From Sulfuriferula plumbiphila (lineage in GTDB: Bacteria > Pseudomonadota > Gammaproteobacteria > Burkholderiales > Sulfuriferulaceae), in contig NZ_AP021884.1 of NCBI RefSeq assembly GCF_009938015.1, positions 2,854,585 through 2,918,584 on the forward strand: a stretch of DNA of 64,000 nucleotides, in the 5' to 3' direction. Every line of letters starts with the position of its first letter. Position 1 is the first letter of the stretch. The notes beneath the pieces were generated by a model. That model had not been told where the DNA came from, ran no database searches, and worked only from the letters and a program-made list of their open reading frames with translations. A program made the position numbers and the translations under genes. Shown here piece after piece: positions 30,589 to 38,954 of this stretch.

Positions 30589-31548
30589 CTAAGGTACCGC
30601 TACCGCATCCAGCAAAGCCTGGAGCAGGCTATTGCGCGACACTTTTTCCATGCGCGCGTTAAAGCTCGGGATGATGCGATGGCGCAGGCAGTCTGCGGCA
30701 ATGGCATGAATGTCGTCCGGGATGACATATTCCCTGCCCTGCAAATAGGCATGGGCGCAGGCCGCATGGGCGATGGCGAGGGAAGCGCGCGGGCTGGCGC
30801 CGACCTCGATCATGCCGGCCTGCTCCGGCAGCCAGTGGGCGATATCGCGCGTCGCCCCGACCAGGGTCACGATATAGCGTTCCAGCTCACTGTCCAGATG
30901 AATCTTTCTCACTTCCGCGCGCGCTGCCAGCACGGTCTGCACATCCACTTTAATCCCGGATTCCGTACCGGCGGCATGGCCCATACGGTCGCGTTGCAGT
31001 ATGCGCAACTCATCCTCCGCACTGGGATAGGTCAGCTCGACATGCAACAGAAAGCGGTCAAGCTGCGCCTCCGGCAAGGGGTAGGTGCCGGCCTGCTCCA
31101 GCGGGTTTTGCGTGGCCAGGACCATGAACAGGGGCGGCAACGGCCGGGTCACGCCTCCCACCGTGATCTGCTGTTCCTGCATGGCTTCCAGCAAGGCGGA
31201 CTGCACTTTGGCCGGCGCCCGGTTGATTTCGTCCGCCAGAATGATTTCATGAAACAGCGGCCCCTCGACAAAACAGAAGCTGCCCGCCTGGGGATTGTAG
31301 ATATCGGTGCCGGTCAGATCCCCCGGGAGCAGATCGGGGGTGAACTGGATGCGCTGGAAGCGGGCGTGTACGCCGCTGGCCAGTGCCTTCACCGCCGTGG
31401 TTTTGGCCAGACCGGGCAAGCCTTCCAGCAGCAGATGGCCGCCCGCCAGCAAACCGATCACCAGCCGGTCCAGCAAGGCTGACTGACCGACTATGATAGT
31501 TTCCAGAGATTGGCGCAGCGCGATGATTTTTGGCTGATTCAGCATCAT
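30589..31548 (-). CDS. moxR: MoxR-family AAA+ ATPase
   Basis: A 319-residue AAA+ chaperone-like ATPase, first gene of the Bat operon. Walker A is G-L-P-G-L-A-K-T (43-50), Walker B I-L-A-D-E-I-N-R-A, and the sensor region V-L-A-T-Q-N-P. MoxR proteins remodel or insert metal into VWA-domain partners. The promoter must lie in 31549-31632, shared with the divergent chrB. Confidence 0.95.
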   Translation of the reverse strand: MMLNQPKIIALRQSLETIIVGQSALLDRLVIGLLAGGHLLLEGLPGLAKTTAVKALASGVHARFQRIQFTPDLLPGDLTGTDIYNPQAGSFCFVEGPLFHEIILADEINRAPAKVQSALLEAMQEQQITVGGVTRPLPPLFMVLATQNPLEQAGTYPLPEAQLDRFLLHVELTYPSAEDELRILQRDRMGHAAGTESGIKVDVQTVLAARAEVRKIHLDSELERYIVTLVGATRDIAHWLPEQAGMIEVGASPRASLAIAHAACAHAYLQGREYVIPDDIHAIAADCLRHRIIPSFNARMEKVSRNSLLQALLDAVAVP

Positions 31549-31607
31549 TCGTTCCTAATTTTGGACAGCGCGCCGTCACGCGGGATGATTATGATAGTGT
31601 AATCATA

Positions 31608-31623
31608 TCTACATATATGTAGA
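31608..31623. promoter_or_regulatory. 16-bp perfect palindrome ahead of chrB: likely ChrB operator
   Basis: TCTACATATATGTAGA reads the same on both strands and ends 9 bp before the chrB ATG, within the 84-bp moxR/chrB divergent region. Its position over the leader of chrB fits autoregulation by the chromate-sensing repressor ChrB. It could also affect moxR. ChrB binding is inferred from position. Confidence 0.65.
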
Positions 31624-31632
31624 ATAGTTAAT

Positions 31633-32580
31633 ATGAACCACAACGATGCCTGGCTGGCCCTGATCACCAGCCTGCCCACCCGCAACGCTACCGTCCGCAT
31701 GCGCATCTGGCGCGCGCTCAAAGCCCTGGGCTGCGCCGTGCTGCGCGACGGCGTGTATCTGCTTCCGGATCATCTATCCGCAAGGCCGGCGCTACAGGCA
31801 CAGGCCGCCGAGACACTTGCTGCTGGCGGCACTGCGCAGGTGGTCGGGATCAGCGCGACCGACCCGCAGCAAGCTGCCGCGTTCCGCGCGCTGTTTGATC
31901 GCAGCGCAGAATACACGCAATTGAAAAACGCGGTTGACGCTTTCATACACACGCTTGCCACGCTCGATGCGGTTGCGGCCAAACGCACACTTGGCCGCTT
32001 GCGGCGTGATTTTGAGGCTATCGCCGCCATCGATTATTTCCCGGCCGCTGCGCGCGCGCAAGTCGCCGCCGAACTGGCGCAGGCGGAAGCGGCCTATCAG
32101 GCACACATCAACCCGGACGAACCGCATGCAGCGACAGGCAGCATCCAGCGCTTGCCCAATGCCGAATACCAGAACCGCACCTGGGCCACGCGCAGGCAGC
32201 TGTGGGTGGATCGTATGGCCAGCGCCTGGCTGATCCACCGATTTATCGATCGCCAGCCTGTATTCATATGGCTGGAGCGGCCGCAGGATTGTCCGCAGGA
32301 CGCCCTCGGCTTCGATTTTGACGGCGGCGCTTTCACCCATGTCGGCAATCGGGTCACATTCGAAGTCCTGCTCGCCAGTTTCGGTCTGGAACACGACCCG
32401 GCCCTCATCCGCATTGGCGCGCTGGTGCATTACCTGGACGTGGGCGGCATTCCGGTGGCAGAAGCCGCCGGGCTGGAAATCGTGCTCAAGGCCATGCAGA
32501 CGCGCTGCCCGGACGACGACGCCCTGCTGGTAGAAGCCTCCAGGCTGTTTGACGACCTGTATGCGGCATTCACCCTCTGA
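31633..32580 (+). CDS. chrB: ChrB chromate-responsive regulator
   Basis: A 315-residue protein with the two ChrB parts: an N-terminal winged-helix-like region (W-L-A-L-I-T-S-L-P-T-R-N-A-T-V-R-M-R-I-W-R-A-L) and a C-terminal ChrB-C domain (W-V-D-R-M-A-S-A-W-L-I-H-R-F-I-D). ChrB senses chromate and represses the chr operon. It lies 15 bp before chrA, directly after a palindrome. The second ChrB-C-type protein encoded at 34172 shares the I-A-C-P-W-L-I-L-R-F-I-D pattern with this C-terminal domain. Confidence 0.92.
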   Translation: MNHNDAWLALITSLPTRNATVRMRIWRALKALGCAVLRDGVYLLPDHLSARPALQAQAAETLAAGGTAQVVGISATDPQQAAAFRALFDRSAEYTQLKNAVDAFIHTLATLDAVAAKRTLGRLRRDFEAIAAIDYFPAAARAQVAAELAQAEAAYQAHINPDEPHAATGSIQRLPNAEYQNRTWATRRQLWVDRMASAWLIHRFIDRQPVFIWLERPQDCPQDALGFDFDGGAFTHVGNRVTFEVLLASFGLEHDPALIRIGALVHYLDVGGIPVAEAAGLEIVLKAMQTRCPDDDALLVEASRLFDDLYAAFTL

Positions 32581-32595
32581 TAACTAAGGTGCGCC

Positions 32596-33969
32596 ATGCT
32601 CCCTGAAACCATCCCTGACACTGCGCCCGCGCCAGTAGGCTTTGGCGAATCGCTCAAATACTGGCTCAAGCTCGGTTTCATCAGCTTCGGCGGCCCGGCC
32701 GGGCAGATTGCCATGATGCACCTGGAGCTGGTGGAACGGCGCCGCTGGATTTCCGAGCAGCGCTTTCTGCATGCGCTCAATTACTGCATGCTGCTGCCCG
32801 GCCCGGAAGCGCAGCAGCTCGCCACTTACATCGGCTGGCTGATGCACGGGGTAAAAGGCGGGATCGCAGCCGGTGTGCTGTTCGTGCTGCCGTCGCTATT
32901 CATCCTGGTTGCGCTCACCTGGATATACGTGTCTTTCGGCAGCCTGCCCGCAGTGGCAGGGATTCTGTACGGCATCAAACCCGCAGTGACCGCCATTGTC
33001 GTGTTCGCGGCTTACCGCATCGGTTCGCGTGCGCTCAAGCATGGCGTGCTGTGGGCGATTGCGGCAGCCGCTTTTGTCGCCATTTTTGCGCTCAACATTC
33101 CCTTCCCCTACATCGTGCTGGGCGCGGCAGTACTGGGCATGGTCGGTGGCAAAATCATGCCGGACAAATTCAAGGCCGCGGGTGGTCATGGCACATCCGA
33201 CAAGGACTATGGCGCGGCGCTGATTGACGACGACACGCCCACACCCGGCCATGCACGCTTTTCCTGGGCGCGACTGTCAGCACTGGCAATCATTGGGTTG
33301 GTACTCTGGGGCAGCGTGATGGCGCTGCTGTCCGGCCAGCAAACCCTGTTCACCATGGGTGGATTCTTCACCAAGGCCGCGCTGGTGACCTTCGGCGGCG
33401 CTTACGCGGTGTTGCCTTACGTGTATCAGGGCGGCGTGGAGCAATACCAGTGGCTCACCGCCCACCAGATGATAGACGGCCTGGCGCTGGGCGAAACCAC
33501 ACCCGGCCCGCTCATCATGGTGGTGGCTTTCGTCGGCTTCATCGGCGGCTGGAGCAAGGCGCTGTTCGGGCCAGACACCTTGTTCTGGGCTGGCGTGGCT
33601 GGCGCCAGCGTGGCGACTTTCTTCACCTTCCTGCCCAGCTTTTTATTCATCCTTGCCGGCGGGCCGCTGGTGGAGCGCACCCACGGCGACCTCAAGTTCA
33701 CCGCGCCGCTCACTGGCATTACAGCAGCAGTCGTCGGGGTGATCCTGAACCTTGCCGTGTTCTTCGCCTATCACGTACTTTGGCCAAATGGCCTGACGCT
33801 GCCCGTCAGCACAACAAGCTTGCTGTCCGGGTTTGAGTGGTTCAGCGCATTAGTGGGAATTGCGGCGTTTATTGCCCTGTTCCGCTACAAAACCGGCATC
33901 ATGCAGGTAATCGGCGCCTGCGCCGCAACCGGTCTTGCTTACTCATTCATCAAACCTCTTCTGAGTTAA
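32596..33969 (+). CDS. chrA: Chromate transporter ChrA
   Basis: A 457-residue inner-membrane protein with two homologous CHR halves. Each begins with a family motif: F-I-S-F-G-G-P-A-G-Q-I-A-M-M-H and A-L-V-T-F-G-G-A-Y-A-V-L-P. A central hydrophilic linker (about residues 190-220) separates two bundles of membrane helices, and the second half carries G-E-T-T-P-G-P-L-I-M. ChrA exports chromate using the proton gradient. It is the second gene of the chr operon, between chrB and a rhodanese-like remnant. Confidence 0.95.
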   Translation: MLPETIPDTAPAPVGFGESLKYWLKLGFISFGGPAGQIAMMHLELVERRRWISEQRFLHALNYCMLLPGPEAQQLATYIGWLMHGVKGGIAAGVLFVLPSLFILVALTWIYVSFGSLPAVAGILYGIKPAVTAIVVFAAYRIGSRALKHGVLWAIAAAAFVAIFALNIPFPYIVLGAAVLGMVGGKIMPDKFKAAGGHGTSDKDYGAALIDDDTPTPGHARFSWARLSALAIIGLVLWGSVMALLSGQQTLFTMGGFFTKAALVTFGGAYAVLPYVYQGGVEQYQWLTAHQMIDGLALGETTPGPLIMVVAFVGFIGGWSKALFGPDTLFWAGVAGASVATFFTFLPSFLFILAGGPLVERTHGDLKFTAPLTGITAAVVGVILNLAVFFAYHVLWPNGLTLPVSTTSLLSGFEWFSALVGIAAFIALFRYKTGIMQVIGACAATGLAYSFIKPLLS

Positions 33970-33973
33970 ATCC

Positions 33974-34114
33974 ATGTTCCTGCATGAACTTTACTTTGAC
34001 GGTCTGGGCGGGGGCGATGCTGAGGGCGCGTTGTGCTGCAGGCAACAGGCTTGAAGGCCCCTTTACATTGAAGGTGGCATTGCTGCCTGGAAAGATGCGG
34101 GTGGCGGAGTGATA
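33974..34114 (+). pseudogene. Rhodanese-like remnant with in-frame stop
   Basis: Four bases after chrA an ATG opens a frame reading M-F-L-H-E-L-Y-F-D-G-L, interrupted by TGA at 34052-34054. In the same frame the sequence continues L-Y-I-E-G-G-I-A-A-W-K-D-A-G, which is the closing motif of rhodanese domains (GGxxAW). Most of a rhodanese, including its active-site loop, is missing. Chromate operons often carry a rhodanese-like chrE gene, so this may be its internally deleted relic. The fragment is short and the call rests on one motif plus context. Confidence 0.5.
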
Positions 34115-34171
34115 CAAAAACAGGAAATATCCGGGCTAAGTCCACACTTACGAAATATCAAGGAGGCAACC

Positions 34172-34660
34172 ATGAAATGGATTACTCGCGAACGTCCAAA
34201 AATAGACCGCATTGCTTGCCCGTGGCTGATCCTGCGCTTCATCGACAGGCATGCCGAATTTCTTTATGTGCCCTCTGCTGATGTGCTAAAGGTCGCTGGC
34301 GAAACAGGTGCGATACCCTATGACATATCTGGCGTAGAAATGGGCCATGATGGCGAATTGTGCAGCTTTGACGCATTCCTGAAAAAATACAGGCTGACCG
34401 ACCCTGCCCTGCAACAACTGGCCGGCATCGTACGCGGCGCTGATACTTCGCGTCTCGACCTTGCCCCCCAGGCAGCAGGCCTGCTCGCCATCTCATTAGG
34501 GCTGTCACACAATTTTCCGAATGACCATGAAATGCTAAAGCATGGCATAGTCTTGTATGATGCCCTTTATGCGTGGTGCCAGAAATTGCAAAGCGAGACC
34601 CACAATTGGCGCCCGGCAGGACAGGCACCCGGCATTTCAGTTGGCGACGGGCGGCAATAA
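34172..34660 (+). CDS. ChrB C-terminal-domain protein (chromate resistance)
   Basis: A 162-residue protein consisting of a lone ChrB-C domain: M-K-W-I-T-R-E-R-P-K-I-D-R-I-A-C-P-W-L-I-L-R-F at the start, then the conserved F-L-Y-V-P and H-D-G-E-L-C-S-F-D. The start at 34172 has a perfect AGGAGG 6 bp upstream. Stand-alone ChrB-C proteins occur in chr operons and are linked with chromate resistance; the biochemical role is unclear. Its 3' end overlaps the convergent thioredoxin-like gene by 24 bp. Confidence 0.87.
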   Translation: MKWITRERPKIDRIACPWLILRFIDRHAEFLYVPSADVLKVAGETGAIPYDISGVEMGHDGELCSFDAFLKKYRLTDPALQQLAGIVRGADTSRLDLAPQAAGLLAISLGLSHNFPNDHEMLKHGIVLYDALYAWCQKLQSETHNWRPAGQAPGISVGDGRQ

Positions 34661-35149
34661 TCCGGTAATTTTCCCAACGCTATCGGCTTCGTCCCATTCG
34701 ATGGAACCGAACAGGCCATAGCGAATTTTGCCTTGCGCATCCACCACATAGCTGGTGGGAAACGCGAATACTTTCCATGCCTTGAGCGCATGGCCATCCT
34801 TGTCCATCAGCACGGTAAAATCCGTTTTGATCTCGCGGATATACGATTGGACCGCGTCTTCCGTCTCTCCCATATCCACTGCCAGAATGACAAACGGCCT
34901 GTCCGCCATTTTTTCCTTCAGGCGCTGCATGGAAGGCATCTCGGCACGGCACGGCGGGCACCAGGTTGCCCAGAAATTAATCAGCACCACCTGGCCGCGA
35001 TAATCCTTGAGATTATGCGTTTTCCCGCTCAAGTCCTTGAGCACCAGCGGCGGTGTGGCAGCACCCTTGTAGGGCTGCAGCTCACGCGCCTGCGCAGTTC
35101 CAAGCAATACAACCCATCCCAGCACAACCAGCAGAAGCAATTTTTTCAT
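34637..35149 (-). CDS. TlpA/ResA-like periplasmic thioredoxin
   Basis: A 170-residue exported thiol-disulfide oxidoreductase. An N-terminal hydrophobic signal (L-L-L-L-V-V-L-G-W-V-V-L-L-G) is followed by the thioredoxin fold with active site W-C-P-P-C (Cys64, Cys67) and the cis-Pro loop V-F-A-F-P-T-S-Y. TlpA-like proteins reduce periplasmic disulfides, often for cytochrome c or copper-protein maturation. It overlaps the preceding exported protein gene by one base (TAATG), so the two are an operon. Confidence 0.92.
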   Translation of the reverse strand: MKKLLLLVVLGWVVLLGTAQARELQPYKGAATPPLVLKDLSGKTHNLKDYRGQVVLINFWATWCPPCRAEMPSMQRLKEKMADRPFVILAVDMGETEDAVQSYIREIKTDFTVLMDKDGHALKAWKVFAFPTSYVVDAQGKIRYGLFGSIEWDEADSVGKITGLLPPVAN

Positions 35150-35922
35150 TAGCGTTTTCCCTCCAGCGTCTTCTCTGCATTCTGCACCAGCTCGGGCAAG
35201 CGTGCGGCCAGCGCCTGCTCCGGCGGCAACGCATCGTCACGAAAATAAAATCGATCGCGCACGCCGGGCAACAATACAACCTTCACCTTGCTGCCACCCT
35301 GTTCAAGGTGTGAACGCAGCTGTTCAACACGCCATTTCCACGGAGAATTTTCAGCCTGCAGAATAACAACCGGCAGTTTTGTCCGGGATGCGACGGACAG
35401 GTACTCCGCCTCTTCGCCCGGCGCGGGTGTCTCCACATACAGATTGGGAGACAACAGAATCGCGCCACGCAATTTTTGCCGGCTTTTGTGCAAGCCGGCT
35501 GCAGCCTGTAGCGCGAGTGCTGCGCTGCGCCCCTCCGTCACCAGATAAACGGCCTTGCGACTGCGCTGCTGCGCCACTGTAATGAGGCGCACAACATCCG
35601 CAACCGGAATTTTCTGCAAGCTGCTGGGCACGACGGGCAGGAAATACGCGCCTTGCAGGTCCGGCAGCCAAACTTCAGTGCCGGTTTTCGCCAAAGCCGC
35701 AGCAGCCCTGTACTCCGCCGCCGCCAGCCCGCTTTCCGACGGCAGCCAGAGCAGCAAAGTCTGCCCTTTGGCTGGAAAAACGGTCACTGGCACATCGGTT
35801 CCACCAGGCAGGTGGCTGGTTTGTGCAATGCCTTTAGGCGACCCAGCCAGCGCCGCCAGCGGGAAAAGCAACGCCAACAGCATTGCAAGCCGAAAATGAA
35901 CATGCATCCAGGTTTTTTTCAT
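35149..35922 (-). CDS. Exported alpha/beta-hydrolase-like protein of unknown function
   Basis: A 257-residue protein with a signal peptide (M-K-K-T-W-M then a hydrophobic core ending A-L-A-G, about residue 27). The mature part shows strands Q-T-L-L-L-W-L-P-S-E-S-G and V-Y-L-V-T-E-G-R-S-A-A-L-A-L, the latter like a nucleophile elbow with Ser (G-R-S-A). The fold resembles DUF3530 or alpha/beta hydrolases, without certainty. The Met at 35922 is chosen because it opens the signal peptide; the longer frame has a Pro/Gly/Arg-rich, unlikely N-terminus. It is coupled with the TlpA-like gene, so both probably act in the periplasm. Confidence 0.75.
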   Translation of the reverse strand: MKKTWMHVHFRLAMLLALLFPLAALAGSPKGIAQTSHLPGGTDVPVTVFPAKGQTLLLWLPSESGLAAAEYRAAAALAKTGTEVWLPDLQGAYFLPVVPSSLQKIPVADVVRLITVAQQRSRKAVYLVTEGRSAALALQAAAGLHKSRQKLRGAILLSPNLYVETPAPGEEAEYLSVASRTKLPVVILQAENSPWKWRVEQLRSHLEQGGSKVKVVLLPGVRDRFYFRDDALPPEQALAARLPELVQNAEKTLEGKR

Positions 35923-36042
35923 TGATCGGCAAACTATACTTCGTCCACCCCAACCCGTAAAGTGGCGGCCGTGCCCTGGACCACGCCGCAGTGGTGGCGC
36001 GCCGTATGGACCTGCCACCACAGCGGCCGGATTCCTGACCTG

Positions 36043-37359
36043 TCAGGGGGCAGGATTCAGGCGCGGATGCGTTTCCTCACCCCATATCCAGACAGCCAGT
36101 CCTGAAACCAGCATGGCAATCGTGACGAACCAGAATCCGGAGTTGAGGGCGCCGCTCAGGTTCGCCACCAGCCCCAGTGCCAGCGCACCGATGCCATAGC
36201 CGAGGTCGCGCCAGAAGCGGTAGATGCCGATAGCCGAACCACGCCAGTTGGGATGCGCGATGTCGCTCACTGCCGCGCTCAAATTGGGATACAACAGGGC
36301 CATGCCGAAACCGGTCACCCCTGCCGAGAACGACCACCATGCGACGCTCTCGCCCAGCAGCATCATGCCCACGCCTGCGCCGCAGATCCACATCCCCCAC
36401 ACGATGGGTTTCTGCCGGCCGATGTGGTCGGACAGCTTGCCGGTGACAAGCTGCGACCCGCCCCAGACAAACCCGTACACGCCCACCACCCAGCCGATGC
36501 TGGCCAGGCTCAAACCATGCTGATAGAGATAGAGCGGGTAGAACACCCAGACCAGGGCATCCACGAACTTTTCCACCAGCCCGGCCTGGCTGATGGCGGC
36601 CATGCGCCTGTCGCGCCAGGACATGAGGGTGAACACCTCCCAGGTGGTGGGGTGGTCGGAAATATTGTTCGGGAAGCGCGGTTTCGGCCCGCTGGATTGG
36701 CCTGCCGCATAGCGCGCGCCCTCTGCCCTGGCCCAGGGCAAGGTATCCTTGACCCAGAACCAGGTCAGCACGATCGCCAGCACAATCACCACCATACCAA
36801 AAACAAACAGCCCCTGGCGCGCACCCAATGCGCCGGCCATGTAGCCGGTGATAATGCCGGCGATGGCTACGCCCACATAGCCGGAAAATTCATTCAGGCC
36901 GATGGTGAGGCCGCGCTGGTCGGGGCGGGTGATGTCCAGCTTGGAAGTCTGGGTCATGGACCAGGTGAGTCCCTGGTTGACGCCCAGCAACACCGTCGCC
37001 GCAACGATCCAGCCCCAGCTCGGGGCATACAGGATCATGAACGGGATAGGCAGCGCCGACAACCAGCCCAACAACAATACCTGCTTGCGCCCGACGCGTT
37101 CGGACAGGCGCCCCGCCACAAAGTTAAGCGGGCCCTTGACGAAACCGAACGCCACCACAAACGCCATGAGCAGCATGAAGGAGCCCTTCGGCACGCCGAA
37201 TTCGTGCTCCGCCAGGGCAGGCACCACGGTGCGCATCATGCCCAGCGTCAGCCCCACCAGCAACACCTGGAACAACTGGTGCAAAAACTGTGACCGATTG
37301 TGGCTGATGCCGTGGCGGTAGTCCTGGTAAGTTTCCAGGTGCGAAGCAGAATCGTGCAT
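36043..37359 (-). CDS. MFS transporter
   Basis: A 438-residue major-facilitator permease with about twelve membrane helices. The loop 2-3 motif appears as A-G-R-L-S-E-R-V-G-R-K, and its counterpart in the second half as T-G-K-L-S-D-H-I-G-R-Q-K. Motif G-L-N-E-F-S-G-Y-V-G-V lies in helix 5. The substrate cannot be read from sequence. It starts 18 bp after the persulfide-dioxygenase-like gene stop and is probably cotranscribed with it, so it could export a product of sulfide or persulfide metabolism. Confidence 0.88.
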   Translation of the reverse strand: MHDSASHLETYQDYRHGISHNRSQFLHQLFQVLLVGLTLGMMRTVVPALAEHEFGVPKGSFMLLMAFVVAFGFVKGPLNFVAGRLSERVGRKQVLLLGWLSALPIPFMILYAPSWGWIVAATVLLGVNQGLTWSMTQTSKLDITRPDQRGLTIGLNEFSGYVGVAIAGIITGYMAGALGARQGLFVFGMVVIVLAIVLTWFWVKDTLPWARAEGARYAAGQSSGPKPRFPNNISDHPTTWEVFTLMSWRDRRMAAISQAGLVEKFVDALVWVFYPLYLYQHGLSLASIGWVVGVYGFVWGGSQLVTGKLSDHIGRQKPIVWGMWICGAGVGMMLLGESVAWWSFSAGVTGFGMALLYPNLSAAVSDIAHPNWRGSAIGIYRFWRDLGYGIGALALGLVANLSGALNSGFWFVTIAMLVSGLAVWIWGEETHPRLNPAP

Positions 37360-37377
37360 CAGATCATCCCTGTTTCA

Positions 37378-38112
37378 TCAGGCCGCGATGTTCGCTGCCA
37401 CCATCCTGTCCATCTGCGCCGGCCGCGGCGGAATGTCACTGGTGAGATAACTCACAAACTCATCCCTGGCGGTGATATGCAGGCCGGGATTGAAGCGCTT
37501 CTCGAAGCCGATAGTGGAAGACGGCTTGCCGGAAATGCCCGCGCCGCACGCGCTGCCCGCCTGGTGGCCGGGGAATATCTCGGTCTCGTCCGGCAGGGTC
37601 AGCAGCTTGGCGTGCAGGCTGTCGAACAGCATGGCGGCCATCGCCTTTTCGCGCCCGGCCAGATCGGGGCGGCCGACGCTGCCCACGAACAGGGTATCGC
37701 CGGTGATCACGAACCAGGGCTGTTCGCCGCGGCGCTTGTCGGTCACCGCCAGGCAGATGCTGTCCATGGTGTGGCCCGGGGTATGCAGCACTTTGGCCAC
37801 CACGTTGCCGGCCTCAATGAGGTCACCATCGCCGAGGGGATGAAACGGAAATTGCACCACGGAAGCATCGCTCTCGTGCAGGCAGTAATGCGCGCCTGCC
37901 ATGTCGGCCAGCTTCCTGCCGCCGGAATAATGGTCGGCGTGAACATGGGTATCGATCACGTGGCTGATCGTGACATTGGCCTTGCTGGCCTCCTCGATGA
38001 ACCATGCCTCGTCGCCCGCCACCACATCCACCGCAATTGCCTTGCCCAGGGTGCCGCAGCCGAAGAAATAGGAAAGGGACGATTCCTTGGTGGCAAGCTG
38101 TTTGAAAAACAT
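37378..38112 (-). CDS. MBL-fold persulfide dioxygenase-like protein (Blh/ETHE1 type)
   Basis: A 244-residue metallo-beta-lactamase-fold protein. Metal ligands are visible: T-H-V-H-A-D-H (55-61), H-T-P-G-H-T, the bridging Asp in G-D-T-L-F and F-P-G-H-Q. ETHE1-like enzymes oxidise glutathione persulfide to sulfite; the related Blh proteins belong to BigR-controlled sulfide detoxification operons. GGAGG precedes the start. A palindrome 37 bp upstream and the nearby ArsR-rhodanese gene match that kind of control. Confidence 0.9.
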   Translation of the reverse strand: MFFKQLATKESSLSYFFGCGTLGKAIAVDVVAGDEAWFIEEASKANVTISHVIDTHVHADHYSGGRKLADMAGAHYCLHESDASVVQFPFHPLGDGDLIEAGNVVAKVLHTPGHTMDSICLAVTDKRRGEQPWFVITGDTLFVGSVGRPDLAGREKAMAAMLFDSLHAKLLTLPDETEIFPGHQAGSACGAGISGKPSSTIGFEKRFNPGLHITARDEFVSYLTSDIPPRPAQMDRMVAANIAA

Positions 38113-38148
38113 GGGTTCCTCCGTGAAATATTTCTGATCAAAAATTAG

Positions 38149-38170
38149 TATTCAAACGAATATTTGAATA
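38149..38170. promoter_or_regulatory. 8+6+8 inverted repeat: likely ArsR-type operator of the MBL gene
   Basis: The arms TATTCAAA and TTTGAATA are perfect, separated by CGAATA, and the site lies 37-58 bp upstream of the MBL gene start. TTCAAA-N6-TTTGAA is the type of AT-rich dyad bound by ArsR/SmtB repressors, and the ArsR-rhodanese gene ends 66 bp away. Direct binding is inferred. Confidence 0.75.
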
Positions 38171-38235
38171 ATGGACAAAAAATATACCCAAGTCAACCAA
38201 AAAAAGAAGGTAAACCGGAAGAGATCAAAAAGTAT

Positions 38236-38901
38236 TCAGTTTTTTTCCACCGGCAACAGGTCTGCTTTCCACTCCGGGTATCCATCTTCCAGGCGGCGCG
38301 CCTTGTATCCCTGGCTGCGCAGTTGGGAGACCGCCTCATACGCGAACATGCAATAAGGCCCTCGACAATAGGCAACCACCTCCTGGTTCGTAGGCAACTT
38401 GGCCAGATGCTTGGACAGGCTGTCCAGCGGGATACTGATTGCGCCTGCGATATGGCCTGCCTGGTATTCTCCTGCCGGTCTGACATCCACCACCACCGCT
38501 TCGCCACTGCTGACCAGTTGCAACAATTCTTCACGTTTGACGGGTTTCAGGTCATCCAGGCGGTCAAAATTTTCCCGGACTATGCGCTCGACTTCGGCAA
38601 GATGGCGTTCAGCTAAACGACGCAATCCACTCAAGATGTTGGGAATCTCGGAATCATTGAGGCTATAGATGACCTGCAATCCCTCCTTGCGAGATTGCAC
38701 CACGCCGCTGTCACGCAGGATTTGCAAGTGATGGGAGGTATTTGCCACCGGTATCCCGGTGGCATTCGCCAACCCTTCTACACTGCGTTCACCCTGCGCC
38801 AGCGCCTCAAGCAACTCAAGACGACTGGGACTGGCCATGGATTTGGCCACCTTGGCAAAATGCTCATAAAGCTTCTTTTTAGGAGAAATAGGCACAGACA
38901 T
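38236..38901 (-). CDS. ArsR-family regulator fused to a rhodanese domain
   Basis: A 221-residue fusion. Residues ~10-100 form an ArsR winged helix (S-P-S-R-L-E-L-L-E-A-L and recognition helix P-V-A-N-T-S-H-H-L-Q-I-L). Residues ~125-221 form a rhodanese domain with active loop Y-C-R-G-P-Y-C-M (Cys179 and Cys184). The HTH half contains no Cys, so any sulfur sensing should use the rhodanese loop, where a persulfide or a Cys179-Cys184 link can form. Such regulators respond to sulfide or persulfide stress. Its neighbour is the persulfide-dioxygenase-like gene with a palindromic operator. It is 53 bp downstream of a methyltransferase gene. Confidence 0.93.
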   Translation of the reverse strand: MSVPISPKKKLYEHFAKVAKSMASPSRLELLEALAQGERSVEGLANATGIPVANTSHHLQILRDSGVVQSRKEGLQVIYSLNDSEIPNILSGLRRLAERHLAEVERIVRENFDRLDDLKPVKREELLQLVSSGEAVVVDVRPAGEYQAGHIAGAISIPLDSLSKHLAKLPTNQEVVAYCRGPYCMFAYEAVSQLRSQGYKARRLEDGYPEWKADLLPVEKN

Positions 38902-38954
38902 ATAAAAATTAGGCGCTTAAAAACGAACAGTGATTGATAATTTACAGGCAATGC

